Shown: positions 16,024 to 25,286, counted from the first letter of the stretch. The stretch: DNA of 64,000 bases from Clostridia bacterium (GCA_017399695.1 JAFQBK010000013.1:27254-91253); one strand, 5' to 3'. Program-made: numbers and translations. The notes: generated by a model not told the origin, from the letters alone.

Positions 16024-17205
16024 ATGGTAAAACGTTTATTTACTTCCGAATCTGTTACCGAAGGACATCCGGATAAAATCGCCGATGTGCTTTCAGATGC
16101 AATTTTAGACGAAATTATGACGCACGACCCGGCGGGCAGAGTTGCCTGCGAGGTTACTGTCACCACCGGTCTTGTCATGGTGGTTGGTGAAATTTCTACC
16201 AACACCTATGTAGACATCCCGAAAATCGTGCGTGAAAACATCCGCGAAATTGGCTATGACCGAGCAAAATATGGCTTTGACTGCGACACCTGTGCCGTCA
16301 TTACGGCAATCGACGAGCAGTCTGCCGATATCGCACTCGGCGTCAACCGTTCGCTCGAATCCAAAATGGGCGATGAGGAAATTGACTCCATTGGTGCGGG
16401 CGACCAGGGTATGATGTTTGGCTATGCCGACAACGAAACCCCGGAATATATGCCGCTTGCCATCAGCCTGGCACACAAGCTGACCAAGCGCCTGACCGCT
16501 GTCAGAAAATCGGGCGAAATCCCGTATATCCGCCCTGACGGAAAATCGCAGGTAACGATTGCATATGACGAAAATGGCAAGCCCGTTTCCATTGACGCTG
16601 TTGTTATCTCTACCCAGCACAGCGACTCTGTCACACAGGAGCAGCTTCATGAGGATATTAAAAACAAGGTTATCCTGCCGACACTTCCGGCAGAATATCT
16701 GACCGACGAAACCAAGATTTACATAAACCCGACCGGCCGTTTTGTCATCGGTGGACCGCAGGGCGACTCCGGTCACACCGGCAGAAAAATCATCGTTGAC
16801 ACCTACGGCGGCTATGCACGCCATGGCGGCGGTGCCTTCTCCGGCAAGGACCCGACGAAGGTGGACAGAAGTGCCGCATACGCGGGCCGCTATGTAGCAA
16901 AGAACGTTGTCGCTGCGGGGCTTGCTGACCGCTGCGAAGTGCAGATTGCATACGCCATCGGTGTTGCAAAGCCAGTTTCTGTTCGTGTCGAAACCTTTGG
17001 CACAGCTAAAATTCCGGAGGAGAAGATTGAACAGCTCGTTTCCGAGCATTTTGACCTCCGTCCGGCAGGCATTATCAAGACGCTTGATTTGCGCCGCCCG
17101 ATTTATAAGCAGACCGCGGCATACGGCCATTTTGGAAGAGATGACCTCGATTTGCCGTGGGAGCGTTTAGACAAGGTAGAAGAACTGAAAAAAGCCGCAT
17201 TTTAA
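16024..17205 (+). CDS. metK: S-adenosylmethionine synthase
   Basis: Makes S-adenosylmethionine from methionine and ATP; cytosolic homotetramer. The 393 residues match the family. The N-terminal [18 protein letters not shown] carries the ATP-site His, [12 protein letters not shown] and the P-loop-like [15 protein letters not shown] are intact, and the C-terminus [13 protein letters not shown] is typical. The ATG at 16024 follows AAGGAG at slightly long spacing. It sits between rnjA and a two-component regulator gene on the same strand with short gaps. No SAM riboswitch is visible upstream. Confidence 0.98.
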   Translation: MVKRLFTSESVTEGHPDKIADVLSDAILDEIMTHDPAGRVACEVTVTTGLVMVVGEISTNTYVDIPKIVRENIREIGYDRAKYGFDCDTCAVITAIDEQSADIALGVNRSLESKMGDEEIDSIGAGDQGMMFGYADNETPEYMPLAISLAHKLTKRLTAVRKSGEIPYIRPDGKSQVTIAYDENGKPVSIDAVVISTQHSDSVTQEQLHEDIKNKVILPTLPAEYLTDETKIYINPTGRFVIGGPQGDSGHTGRKIIVDTYGGYARHGGGAFSGKDPTKVDRSAAYAGRYVAKNVVAAGLADRCEVQIAYAIGVAKPVSVRVETFGTAKIPEEKIEQLVSEHFDLRPAGIIKTLDLRRPIYKQTAAYGHFGRDDLDLPWERLDKVEELKKAAF

Positions 17206-17228
17206 TCTTCATAAGAGGAGTTTTACTC

Positions 17229-17912
17229 ATGAAAATTTTGATTGTTGATGATGAAAAACTGTTGGTCAAAGGAATTAAATATAACTTTGAACAGGAAGGC
17301 TTTACCGTCCTTTGCGCCTATGACGGCGAGGAGGCGATTAAAATGGCATACGACAAAAGCATCGACCTGATTATTTTAGACCTGATGCTCCCGAAAATTG
17401 ATGGTCTCGCCGTTTGTCAGAAGGTGCGCGAATTTTCCAATGTGCCGATTGTGATGCTGACCGCGAAAAATGAGGATATGGATAAAATTTTAGGTCTTGA
17501 GTACGGTGCAGATGACTATCTGACCAAACCGTTTAACATTTTAGAACTCAAAGCGCGCGTCAAAGCGGTGCTTCGCCGCATGACTCCGGCAAGCAGTCAG
17601 GGTAAGGATTCCGTTATCAGCGTTGGCAGCATTAAGCTCGATTATAATCTGCGCCGCGCAACCATCGCAGATAAAACTGTAGATTTAACCGCAAAGGAAT
17701 TTGACCTTTTAGACCTCTTTGTCTGCAATAGCGGCAAGGTTTATTCCAGAGAAAATCTTTTGGATATCGTGTGGGGCTATGATTATCCCGGCGATGTCCG
17801 AACGGTCGATGTTCACGTGCGCCGTCTGCGCGAAAAGATTGAGCCGAACCCTGCCGAGCCGACCTACATTCATACCAAGTGGGGAGTTGGTTACTATTTT
17901 AACGAAGCGTGA
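17229..17912 (+). CDS. OmpR/WalR-like response regulator
   Basis: Two-component response regulator, 227 residues. The receiver domain (1-120) has the acidic pair in IVDDE, the phosphoacceptor Asp in IILDLMLP, the conserved Thr in MLTAK and the Lys in TKPF. The C-terminal winged helix (about 130-227) ends with VDVHVRRLREKIE and TKWGVGYYF, the OmpR/PhoB wing. The ATG at 17229 has GAGGAG upstream; the longer frame starts inside metK. The histidine kinase gene overlaps its end. It resembles WalR, but the usual walHI partners are absent, so I give no symbol. Confidence 0.93.
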   Translation: MKILIVDDEKLLVKGIKYNFEQEGFTVLCAYDGEEAIKMAYDKSIDLIILDLMLPKIDGLAVCQKVREFSNVPIVMLTAKNEDMDKILGLEYGADDYLTKPFNILELKARVKAVLRRMTPASSQGKDSVISVGSIKLDYNLRRATIADKTVDLTAKEFDLLDLFVCNSGKVYSRENLLDIVWGYDYPGDVRTVDVHVRRLREKIEPNPAEPTYIHTKWGVGYYFNEA

Positions 17913-19329
17913 TTGGGGGCCCTTTACCAACATCCGTTGGAAAATTATATCGACTTATGTGATTATTATTACCATTGTGCTGACCATTTTGAGTGCCTTT
18001 TTGGTGAACACCCTGTATACCTGTTTGTTTGAGCAGAAAAAGGTGGAGGTCTTAACCAGCGCAAATATTATTGCCAGCACTTTGTCCGAATCATTTACCG
18101 AAGAATATATCACAACAAAAATTCCCCAGCTTCCGCTGGAGAAAAACTCACGTACCATCATCGTGGACACCAAAAGTACGGTTATCTACGATTCGTACGA
18201 GGAAACGAGTCTACGTGGAAAAATATTCATTAACTCCGCCATCACGGAGGCCCTGAAAAAAAACGGAAAAGATTCCGGAAACTACTATAATGAAAATGGA
18301 AAGTGGTTTATCGATGCCGCGGTCCCCGTCATTAAAAATGCATCCTCCATTGGAGCCGTATTTATCATTGTGTCGGGAGACTCGACCGAGCAGGTTATCA
18401 ATAATATCCGCAATTCCTTTTTGGCACTCGGATTTTTACTCCTGCTCTTTGTCAGCGCATTTTCCACTGCTCTTGCGCGGATACTGACGCGCCCCTTAGA
18501 AAAACTGACCGGCTTTATTAACAATATGCCGACGGACAGTCTCTCTAAGGTTGAGGTCACGACGAAAGATGAGGTCGGGCAGCTTGCCCTTGCTTTCAAC
18601 GCACTCATTGACCGTTTGGCAGAGCTCGAGGACAAGCGTCGTGCCTTTGTCTCTGATGCTTCGCATGAGCTCAAGACTCCGCTTTCCATCATCAAGCTTT
18701 TGTCCGATTCCCTCATCCAGACAGAAAATCCGGACCCTGAATTTATCCGGGAATTTCTGCAGGATATGAACAATGAGGTCGAGCGTCTGACCCGAATCAT
18801 TGAACGCCTGTTAAACCTAACGAAAATGGACTCCAAACAGCTTCGGATGCAGCTCATTCCCACGGATATCAAGGAGGTGCTGGGCGAGATTTATAAAAAG
18901 CTTTCGCCGCTTGCCGAACGAAAAAATATCAACTTTACACTTCTTACAAATACAGAAGATGTGTTCCTTCCGATGGAACGCGACAGCTTGACCGAAGCCA
19001 TTTACAACATCGCCGATAACAGTATTAAATATACTGAGGACGGCGGCACGGTAACGATTGAGCTTTCCCGTGATTTGGGAAATGTGTTTGTTGCCATCTC
19101 AGACACCGGCATTGGCATTCCCAAAGAAGAAGCGCAAAAAATCTTTGACCGCTTCTACCGTGTGGACAAAGCCCGCGCAAGAGATACCGGCGGTACGGGA
19201 CTCGGTCTTGCGATTGCGCTGGACGCAGTAAAACTTCACGGCGGTTTTATTGAAGTCAGCAGCGAAGAGGGCGAAGGCAGTAAGTTTACGATTGTGCTTC
19301 CTTATGATGAAATGAAAGATGATAAATAA
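17887..19329 (+). CDS. Membrane sensor histidine kinase, partner of the upstream regulator
   Basis: Senses an unknown extracellular signal and phosphorylates the regulator just upstream. About 480 residues: a first transmembrane helix (IISTYVIIITIVLTILSAF), an extracytoplasmic domain of about 130 residues, a second helix (FLALGFLLLLFVSAF), a HAMP linker, the dimerisation box SDASHELKTPLSIIK with the phosphoacceptor His, and the ATPase domain with N box NIADNSIKY, DTGIGIP and GGTGLGLAI. The start is unclear. The only canonical-type in-frame codon before the first helix is a TTG at 17887 inside the regulator gene, with GGGGAG too close to it. A GTG at 17909 would fit only if the five-G run at 17914-17918 were one base longer. 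Confidence 0.9.
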   Translation: MVTILTKRDWGPFTNIRWKIISTYVIIITIVLTILSAFLVNTLYTCLFEQKKVEVLTSANIIASTLSESFTEEYITTKIPQLPLEKNSRTIIVDTKSTVIYDSYEETSLRGKIFINSAITEALKKNGKDSGNYYNENGKWFIDAAVPVIKNASSIGAVFIIVSGDSTEQVINNIRNSFLALGFLLLLFVSAFSTALARILTRPLEKLTGFINNMPTDSLSKVEVTTKDEVGQLALAFNALIDRLAELEDKRRAFVSDASHELKTPLSIIKLLSDSLIQTENPDPEFIREFLQDMNNEVERLTRIIERLLNLTKMDSKQLRMQLIPTDIKEVLGEIYKKLSPLAERKNINFTLLTNTEDVFLPMERDSLTEAIYNIADNSIKYTEDGGTVTIELSRDLGNVFVAISDTGIGIPKEEAQKIFDRFYRVDKARARDTGGTGLGLAIALDAVKLHGGFIEVSSEEGEGSKFTIVLPYDEMKDDK

Positions 19330-19333
19330 ATAT

Positions 19334-19357
19334 CCACCCGCATAGCGGGTGGTTTTT
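19334..19357 (+). terminator. Terminator after the two-component system
   Basis: CCACCCGC pairs with GCGGGTGG around ATA and is followed by five T. Confidence 0.85.
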
Positions 19358-19622
19358 CATTTTCGGGCATAGCCCTATCCTTTACTGGCAACGCACAAGT
19401 GCGTTTTTTATTGGCCTGCCAGCCATGCAATTATTACTTGCTACCCATAAATGGGTCGGTTTTTCGCAGGCTTCCCCTCGAGGGGAAGGCTTTCCAACAA
19501 ATTGTCTGTACTATACTGCGATATTACCAATTTGCTTTTTGAAATAAATTACACTTCGTTATCTGTTCATCGGTTAACCTCTTTTGAACCACGCGACTAT
19601 CGCGTGGTTTTCTTTATACAAT
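19358..19622. other. Noncoding stretch with several hairpin-plus-T modules
   Basis: After the kinase terminator, further dyads follow one another: ACGCAC-AA-GTGCGT with a T run (19391-19409), ACCCAT-AA-ATGGGT with a nearby T run (19443-19464), the 18-nt palindrome CTTCCCCTCGAGGGGAAG (19471-19488), and ACCACGCGA-CTA-TCGCGTGGT with a T-rich tail (19588-19616). No convincing open frame or promoter was seen. Confidence 0.55.
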
Positions 19623-19657
19623 AAAAAAATCGGCGTGCTAAAAGCACGCCGATTTTT
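19623..19657. terminator. Bidirectional terminator before the small lipoprotein gene
   Basis: AATCGGCGTGC pairs with GCACGCCGATT around TAAAA, with A and T runs on both sides so it can act on both strands. It lies 9 nt after the lipoprotein stop. Confidence 0.85.
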
Positions 19658-19665
19658 GTTGTTTC

Positions 19666-19869
19666 TTAACCTAATAAGCCGGAAAGACCATCTTTGACGC
19701 CGTTTACGCAATCATCACAAACGGTAATCTTCATTCCGAGTGCTTCCTGAGTTTTTCTTCCGCCGGTTTTTTCCTCACCGCAAAGGTCACACTTAAACAC
19801 GCCACCGCCACAAGCGGCGAGCGATGCCATGAGACCAACCAATGCCAAAACTGCTGCTAATTTTTTCAT
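19666..19869 (-). CDS. Small lipoprotein with a four-cysteine zinc-ribbon-like domain
   Basis: 67 residues. Residues 1-19 form a lipoprotein signal (MKKLAAVLALVGLMASLAAC) whose lipobox LAAC would be cut before the lipidated cysteine. The mature part is about 48 residues with two CxxC pairs, KCDLCGEE and TVCDDCVNG, the pattern of a rubredoxin- or ribbon-like zinc site. GAGGAGG lies 6 nt before the ATG at 19869; the longer frame upstream lacks a ribosome site. Expected to sit on the outer face of the membrane. Function unknown. It is monocistronic between a strong terminator and the oxidoreductase cluster, whose last gene ends at 19947. Confidence 0.8.
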   Translation of the reverse strand: MKKLAAVLALVGLMASLAACGGGVFKCDLCGEEKTGGRKTQEALGMKITVCDDCVNGVKDGLSGLLG

Positions 19870-19946
19870 AAAAATCCTCCTCAAAATAGATTGATGTTCC
19901 TTGTTTATTTTAACACAAAAAACATATTTTGACAAGATTTTTATAC

Positions 19947-20945
19947 TTAAACTGACACGCCGCCGTCAAATCGCTCTGCAAGCTCTTGAATGGCAAGCGT
20001 CTTTTCCGTACTCGAAAGCGCCTCTTGCATCGGCAAAATCACACCTGATTCCCCGCGTACCATGCGAAGAAAATCATCTAAATAGTTGGGCGCAGGTTCT
20101 TCTTCTAAAATATGAGGCTCTTTGTCGCCGACAAGATAATACGTCGATTCCTTTTCATTCAGCGCAAAACTGAGCACGCCTTTCGTTCCCCATATATAAA
20201 ACTGCCAATAATACGGCAAGGCAAACTCCACTCCATCGGGAATAGCATAAGAAACATCCGCTAAAATACCGGCACCGCTTTCTGCCGTCAGCATCAGCTG
20301 ACCGCTGTCACAAAAACCGGTTTCTTCTTTTGCAAAGCAGTTCCACAGCCGCGCGGCATTCACTTTCTCTACCGTAAGGTCAAAAGCATAGGAAAGCGCA
20401 TCGATGCCGTGGATGGCGATATCATTAAACAAGCCGCCATGCATTTCTTTTTCAAAATACCAATCCGGTCGTCTGCCGTACTGAAGCGGATGCTGCCCGC
20501 CAAAGGATACATTATTAATTTCGCCCAGCGCGCCGCTTTCAAACAGTTTTTTCGCCGCTATCATCTTCGGCTCATATCGCATTGTCAGCATCACGCTGAC
20601 GCATTTTCCGCTCTTTTTTGCTGCTGCACGGATTTCATCCAGTTCGGCTTTTTTCGTGCATAAGGGCTTGTCTGCAATGACGTGCTTTCCTGCTAGGAGC
20701 GCGCGCTTTGCCATTTCTCCACGCTCACCGTATGCTCCGCCTAACGCAATAACCTCCACCTGTGTATCCGATAAAAGCGCATCATAGCTTTGATAATTGC
20801 ACCGAACGCCTTTACTTTCTGCTTGTTTTCGGTAGGTTTTCTCTCCTTCAAACGCGCCCACAATCTCATACTCCGGATGGTTTTTCGCCATTTCATAGAG
20901 CACAAAAATATGCCCGTGCTTCAATCCGGCAAATGCTATCTTCAT
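19947..20945 (-). CDS. Gfo/Idh/MocA-family oxidoreductase (cluster gene 5)
   Basis: 332-residue NAD(P)-dependent dehydrogenase. The N-terminal Rossmann fold reads KIAFAGLKHGHI. The catalytic Lys is in VIADKPLCTKK, and FNDIAIHGIDALSYAF supplies the active-site acidic/His pair. No cysteine insert. It is the last gene of a five-gene minus-strand run beginning at 25142, 21 nt after the previous gene. Members oxidise or reduce hydroxyl groups of sugars or cyclitols; the substrate here is unknown. Confidence 0.87.
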   Translation of the reverse strand: MKIAFAGLKHGHIFVLYEMAKNHPEYEIVGAFEGEKTYRKQAESKGVRCNYQSYDALLSDTQVEVIALGGAYGERGEMAKRALLAGKHVIADKPLCTKKAELDEIRAAAKKSGKCVSVMLTMRYEPKMIAAKKLFESGALGEINNVSFGGQHPLQYGRRPDWYFEKEMHGGLFNDIAIHGIDALSYAFDLTVEKVNAARLWNCFAKEETGFCDSGQLMLTAESGAGILADVSYAIPDGVEFALPYYWQFYIWGTKGVLSFALNEKESTYYLVGDKEPHILEEEPAPNYLDDFLRMVRGESGVILPMQEALSSTEKTLAIQELAERFDGGVSV

Positions 20946-20966
20946 CGCTGTTCCCTCTCTTTGAAA

Positions 20967-21851
20967 TCAATCCAAATTTCGTATTTTTACTTCCTGTTTT
21001 GTTTCATACGCTTCTTTGACCGCATTTAAGTAAAACACCGGCATTGCGAGCTGCTCGTAAGAATAGCTCATATGCCCTGTGCGAAGCATTTCCACGAAAT
21101 CGTCGCACTCTAAGCGCGCTGCCGGAGCAAAGTCCACCGGCTCGTAAATAATGCCGTCCTTGGTATGAAGCTCTAACGAATAGTCAAACTGCTTATTCAG
21201 AAAATGATTTGTTACGCTGTAATTTTCATAATTTACCATAGCGCAAACGCCGCCTGCGTGCTTTGTTGCAACCACACTTTTCGGGTCATAGCCAAAGGTC
21301 TCAAGCGTCATTTCGGCAAGGTGCGGTGAATAGAAGAAAAAGCCGCTGTGCTCACTGTCTAACACCACCGGAGCGGTGATGCTTCCGCCGATGATTTTTT
21401 CTTTCTCTTCGGAAACCTTTTTCTTTGCATTTACTACCGCGTCCGTATATTTTAGCATGGAGCCGCCGCAAAGCGGTACATTCTTTTCCTTTGCCAGACG
21501 AATCAGCTCTATCGCTTCCTCCGTGTCCACCGTAAACGGCTTATCGATAAACGCAGGAATTCCCGCCTCGATGAACGGCTTTGCAAACTCTAGGTGATAT
21601 TTTCCGTCACGTGCGCAAACAATGACAGCATCTACCTCGCCCAGCATTTCCTCAATGCTGTCTGCTACCTTGTCGGCACCGAATTCTTTCACTAAACGCT
21701 CATTTTCCTCCGGGTAATACCCGTAAACCAAGGTCACGCGGCAATCGGGATATAAGTAACTGCCGTCTTCCTGCGGCTGATTCATAAAGCTTGTAAAGCT
21801 ATGTGCGTGGGAGTTTTCGCTCCCCAAAATACCAATTCGAAACTGTTCCAT
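20967..21851 (-). CDS. Gfo/Idh/MocA-family oxidoreductase (cluster gene 4), short form
   Basis: 294 residues, shorter than its neighbours. It starts MEQFRIGILGSENSHAHSF and has the DKP catalytic motif in AFIDKPFTVDTEEA. The C-terminal sheet domain is reduced. GGGGG lies 7 nt before the ATG at 21851; the longer frame would start inside the preceding gene. The residue GSENSH replaces the usual GxGxxG dinucleotide loop, so cofactor binding may differ from the two flanking paralogues. Substrate unknown; context suggests a role in the same sugar or cyclitol pathway. Confidence 0.85.
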   Translation of the reverse strand: MEQFRIGILGSENSHAHSFTSFMNQPQEDGSYLYPDCRVTLVYGYYPEENERLVKEFGADKVADSIEEMLGEVDAVIVCARDGKYHLEFAKPFIEAGIPAFIDKPFTVDTEEAIELIRLAKEKNVPLCGGSMLKYTDAVVNAKKKVSEEKEKIIGGSITAPVVLDSEHSGFFFYSPHLAEMTLETFGYDPKSVVATKHAGGVCAMVNYENYSVTNHFLNKQFDYSLELHTKDGIIYEPVDFAPAARLECDDFVEMLRTGHMSYSYEQLAMPVFYLNAVKEAYETKQEVKIRNLD

Positions 21852-21861
21852 ATAAATCCCC

Positions 21862-22869
21862 CTATTTGCTTGCCTCATAAATGTCTGTAATCAGGCGGAC
21901 GGCTCTTTGTCCCTCGCGGGCGTCAATTAAAAGCTTTTCTTCTCCGCGAATCGCACGAATTAAGTTCTGAATCTGCTTTGCGTGCAGTTCATGTCCCATC
22001 GCACTCGGGTCATTTGCCGTACCTGCAATTTCTTCTTTGTTGCCATCAATAATAACTTTTCCACCAACAACTAACTTTTCCAAAGTGGATTCCTTTAGCA
22101 CGGCGCAACCATCGGTTCCCGCAATCTCGATTCTCCGCTCAAAGCCGGGGTTGACGCAGGTCGATGCCTCAATCGTACCAAAGGCACCGTTTGCAAACTC
22201 AAGCAAAGCGACCGCGCGGTCCTCCACTTCAATCGAATGAAGTAAGGTGTCCGATTTTGCGGCAATCAAATTCGCCTCACCTGCGATATAAAGGAGCGCG
22301 TCTACGCCGTGAATCCCCTGATTCATCAGTGCACCGCCACCATCCATTTTCTTCGTGCCTTTCCAGCCGCCGCCCGCATAGTACTCGGGACTGCGCCAGT
22401 ATTTCATGGATAAATTACAAAAGGCAAGCTTTCCGAAAGCGCCCGCCGAAACCAATTCTTTTGTGCGTGCAATATCCTCTGAAAAGCGAAGCTGGCAGAT
22501 AACCGTAAGAAGTTTTCCTGTTTCCTCACACACCCTCACTACGCGCTCGGCGTCCTCTTTTGAGAGTGCCATCGGTTTTTCCAATACAACGTGCTTATTG
22601 GCACGAAGTGCTGCAATTGCATTCTCTGCGTGAAATCCGCTGGGCGTACAGATAGAAATAACGTCTATCTCATCATCCGCGAGCATATCCTCATAACTTG
22701 CGTAGGCTTTTAAGGCGTGGTGTTTGTCAGCGAACTGCTCTGCCCTCGAAATATCAAAGTCCGCCGCACCCAAAAGACACGCATCCTCGAGCGAAGCAAT
22801 CGCACGAGCGTGGAAATCGGAAATCATTCCGCAGCCTAAAATACCAAAATTGATTTTTTCGTTTAACAT
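21862..22869 (-). CDS. Gfo/Idh/MocA-family oxidoreductase (cluster gene 3)
   Basis: 335 residues, the most canonical of the three clustered dehydrogenases. Rossmann motif FGILGCGMISDFHARAI, the catalytic EKP in VVLEKPMALSKEDA, and MNQGIHGVDALLYIAG for the active-site His-Asp pair. It lies 6 nt after the amidohydrolase and 10 nt before the next dehydrogenase, so the genes are probably one transcript. The family oxidises secondary hydroxyls of inositols, glycosides or nucleotide sugars with NAD(P)+. Confidence 0.9.
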   Translation of the reverse strand: MLNEKINFGILGCGMISDFHARAIASLEDACLLGAADFDISRAEQFADKHHALKAYASYEDMLADDEIDVISICTPSGFHAENAIAALRANKHVVLEKPMALSKEDAERVVRVCEETGKLLTVICQLRFSEDIARTKELVSAGAFGKLAFCNLSMKYWRSPEYYAGGGWKGTKKMDGGGALMNQGIHGVDALLYIAGEANLIAAKSDTLLHSIEVEDRAVALLEFANGAFGTIEASTCVNPGFERRIEIAGTDGCAVLKESTLEKLVVGGKVIIDGNKEEIAGTANDPSAMGHELHAKQIQNLIRAIRGEEKLLIDAREGQRAVRLITDIYEASK

Positions 22870-22875
22870 AAGCGG

Positions 22876-23787
22876 TTACTTCTCCAACTTCAAAATTTTT
22901 ACTGCATTTTCCCTTAAGACTTTTTTGTAATTTTCAGGACTGATTGCGCCCTCGTCGAGTAACTTATCAAAAAACTCTGCCGCCACAAACGGATGCTTCT
23001 GCGTGGGCAGGCACATATCAAGACCAAACAAAATCCGGTCCGAAAATTCCTCGATAAACCGGGAAGCATACTCGGGGTCGCGCATAAAAGCGTTTAAGCC
23101 GCTGCCTGCAGAGATATCACAATACAGATTGGGATAATTCCGCAAAAGCTCAGAAATTCTACCGTCTACGACCTTTCCCGTCGGGTAATCCCCGCGGGTC
23201 TTTTCCGTTACATCCCCCGAAATCTCACTCCAAAAAGGTTGGGAATGACCCAAAATTTTCAGCTTAGGATGTTTTTTGAGCATTTTTTCCAGTCGAGGCA
23301 GGCCCAACTCATCTACCAGACCATAGCTTTTGAATTCCGGCGCAATGTGGATGGTCACAGGTAGACCCAATTCCTCACAGGCGGAAAACAGACGGTCGGT
23401 TTTGTTATCGTCCATATAAATATTTGCCGTCACTTCTCCGCATCCGCGTGCGCCGAGCGACTGGTAATGCGAAAGGAGTCCGGATAAATCGCACGCCCCG
23501 TCATTTGCCATTGCGCGCGGGTCTACATTACAAAACCACAAAAAGCGGTCAGGATAACGGTCCGACAACATCTTGCACGCTTCGTTTGTCATTGCTGCAA
23601 GCTGTCCCTCGGGTGATGCAATCGGGAGTAAAACCGCCTGGTCTACCCCAACCTGGTCATAGACCGAAAGCAGTTCCTCTGCCGAAATCATCCGCTGCCC
23701 GTTTGGATAAAGAGGCGGAAAAAACTCCGGAAACGCCGTTGCGTGCGCGTGGATATCAATCTTTTTGATTGCTTTTATGTGTTCCAT
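22876..23787 (-). CDS. Amidohydrolase-2 family metal-dependent hydrolase (cluster gene 2)
   Basis: 303-residue TIM-barrel hydrolase. The metal-binding HxH is in IDIHAHA (H13, H15), further ligands are likely in TIHIAPE and ILGHSQPF, and the catalytic Asp is in LFGLDMC near the C-terminus. Relatives include 2-pyrone-4,6-dicarboxylate lactonases and ACMSD-type decarboxylases, so lactone opening is one reasonable activity. I use the ATG at 23787, with GAGGTG 5 nt upstream; a TTG one codon earlier is also open. It lies 11 nt after the aminotransferase. Substrate unknown. Confidence 0.85.
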   Translation of the reverse strand: MEHIKAIKKIDIHAHATAFPEFFPPLYPNGQRMISAEELLSVYDQVGVDQAVLLPIASPEGQLAAMTNEACKMLSDRYPDRFLWFCNVDPRAMANDGACDLSGLLSHYQSLGARGCGEVTANIYMDDNKTDRLFSACEELGLPVTIHIAPEFKSYGLVDELGLPRLEKMLKKHPKLKILGHSQPFWSEISGDVTEKTRGDYPTGKVVDGRISELLRNYPNLYCDISAGSGLNAFMRDPEYASRFIEEFSDRILFGLDMCLPTQKHPFVAAEFFDKLLDEGAISPENYKKVLRENAVKILKLEK

Positions 23788-23798
23788 CAAAACACCTC

Positions 23799-25142
23799 TT
23801 ATTTATCGTCTTTCTTTGTATGCTTAAAGAAATGCCAGCCACCGATTCTCGGCGGGTTACCCGGGTCACCCTCTAAAAGCTCCTTATAGTTTTCCGCTAC
23901 TTTTTTATAAGCGTTGGCATATTCTTCAATCTCGCTCGGGATAAATTTCTTCAGCCACGGCACCCCGTAAATCATCGTGCCGATTTTCTCTGCCGGCTCT
24001 AAATTATCATCGAGCTTTCTGATGTCCTCCGGAGAGTTAGCAATTCGGGTCGGTACACCGTCGCCGTAAACATCTGCTGTCTGGAACAGTGCGTGGGTAT
24101 GGAGCGCAGAGTTACAGCCCGGAGTACAATCCAAAACACCCTCTGCCCGTACCGCCTCACAAAAACGGGTCACGGAAAGGCCACCGAGTTCTTCGGATAC
24201 ATAAATTCCGTGCGGTGCATAGAATCCTGCCATCGTCGAACCGGTGCTTTCATCCACACGGTGCGGACGGATGCCCGGCACGCCCTCTAATAAATCCCAG
24301 AAATAGTTCATTGCCTTTCGAATTTCGGCGCAGCGCTCATCATAGTATTTCAACTGCACGCGACCAACCGCCGAGCTCATCTGATGCATGCGGAATTTGT
24401 ATCCGCCCAAGGGCAGCCCCATATACGGCTTTAATTCCTCATCGGTAATATTCTCTGCCGTAAAACGCTCATAGCTACCGAGAGCAATCGCACGCTCGTA
24501 AACCGTACGGTCATTGGTAATCAGCATACCGCCCTCACCGATGGCAAACGATTTTCCCGTCATCATCGAAATACCTGCCGCATCGCCGATGGTACCGAGG
24601 CGTTTTCCTTTATAGTAGCCGCCTTGTGCGTGGGATAAATCCTCAATAACCTTTAAGTTATGCTTTTTCGCAATCTCCATAATCCGATCCATATCGCAAG
24701 GGTGCGCCAGATAATGCACCGCCACAATCGCCTTGGTGCGAGGTGTGATTTTCTTTTCAATATCATCGGGGTCAATGCAAAGCGTATCCTTTTTGACATT
24801 GGCAAATACCACCGTCGCCCCCAGCGTCATTGCCTGCAGGCAGGATGCCCAGTAGGTCACGGACGGACAGATAATCTCGTCGCCTTTTTTGACTCCAACG
24901 CCAAACATCGCACCCAGAAGCGATGCCGTTCCGTTATTAAAGCCGAGCGCATACTTAACCCCAATCCAGTCCGCAAACTCCCGCTCAAACTTTTTGGTAA
25001 TATCTGTTCCGCTCATATTCGCCGTACGCAGAACATCTAAAACCGCGGCCTCGTCCTCTTTCGTAATAATCGGCCACTTCAGCATATCCTCATTGACTGT
25101 CTTTACGGCTTTTTCTCCGCCAAAAATTGCAAGCTGTGACAT
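23799..25142 (-). CDS. DegT/DnrJ/EryC1/StrS-family sugar aminotransferase (cluster gene 1)
   Basis: PLP-dependent aminotransferase of 447 residues, of the class that converts ketosugars or ketocyclitols to amino forms. Visible are the phosphate-binding FNNGTASLLGAM (68-79), VIEDLSHAQGG with Asp168 that contacts the PLP ring, and SMMTGKSFAIGEGG with the Schiff-base Lys197. It is longer than typical family members (370-400), with a C-terminal extension after about residue 400. First gene of the five-gene run. The promoter TTGTCT-17-CATAAT lies upstream, and an AraC regulator gene is next. Family certain, substrate unknown. Confidence 0.92.
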   Translation of the reverse strand: MSQLAIFGGEKAVKTVNEDMLKWPIITKEDEAAVLDVLRTANMSGTDITKKFEREFADWIGVKYALGFNNGTASLLGAMFGVGVKKGDEIICPSVTYWASCLQAMTLGATVVFANVKKDTLCIDPDDIEKKITPRTKAIVAVHYLAHPCDMDRIMEIAKKHNLKVIEDLSHAQGGYYKGKRLGTIGDAAGISMMTGKSFAIGEGGMLITNDRTVYERAIALGSYERFTAENITDEELKPYMGLPLGGYKFRMHQMSSAVGRVQLKYYDERCAEIRKAMNYFWDLLEGVPGIRPHRVDESTGSTMAGFYAPHGIYVSEELGGLSVTRFCEAVRAEGVLDCTPGCNSALHTHALFQTADVYGDGVPTRIANSPEDIRKLDDNLEPAEKIGTMIYGVPWLKKFIPSEIEEYANAYKKVAENYKELLEGDPGNPPRIGGWHFFKHTKKDDK

Positions 25143-25183
25143 GATAACACTTCCTTTTTATCATAAAATTGATCTCTGATTCC

Positions 25184-25212
25184 ATTATGACAAAAATGAA
25201 GGCAAAAGACAA
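25184..25212 (-). promoter_or_regulatory. Likely promoter of the aminotransferase-dehydrogenase cluster
   Basis: Minus strand TTGTCT, 17-nt spacer, CATAAT. The imperfect -10 and the AT-rich upstream DNA with a CAATATTG palindrome (near 25241) fit a promoter that needs activation, for example by the neighbouring AraC protein. Confidence 0.5.
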
Positions 25213-25286
25213 TGCACCCTGTTGCCCTAAAATAGTACAATATTGCTTTTTTTGTTTATTAAATTTTAATTTTTAGTCAATTCGTT

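Noticed and set aside
16000..16030. Possible SAM riboswitch before metK
   Set aside because: Only about 30 nt separate rnjA and metK; no aptamer can fit.
16105..17130. A 341-codon open frame on the minus strand
   Set aside because: Antisense to metK, whose motifs are unambiguous; no protein family pattern in the antisense frame.
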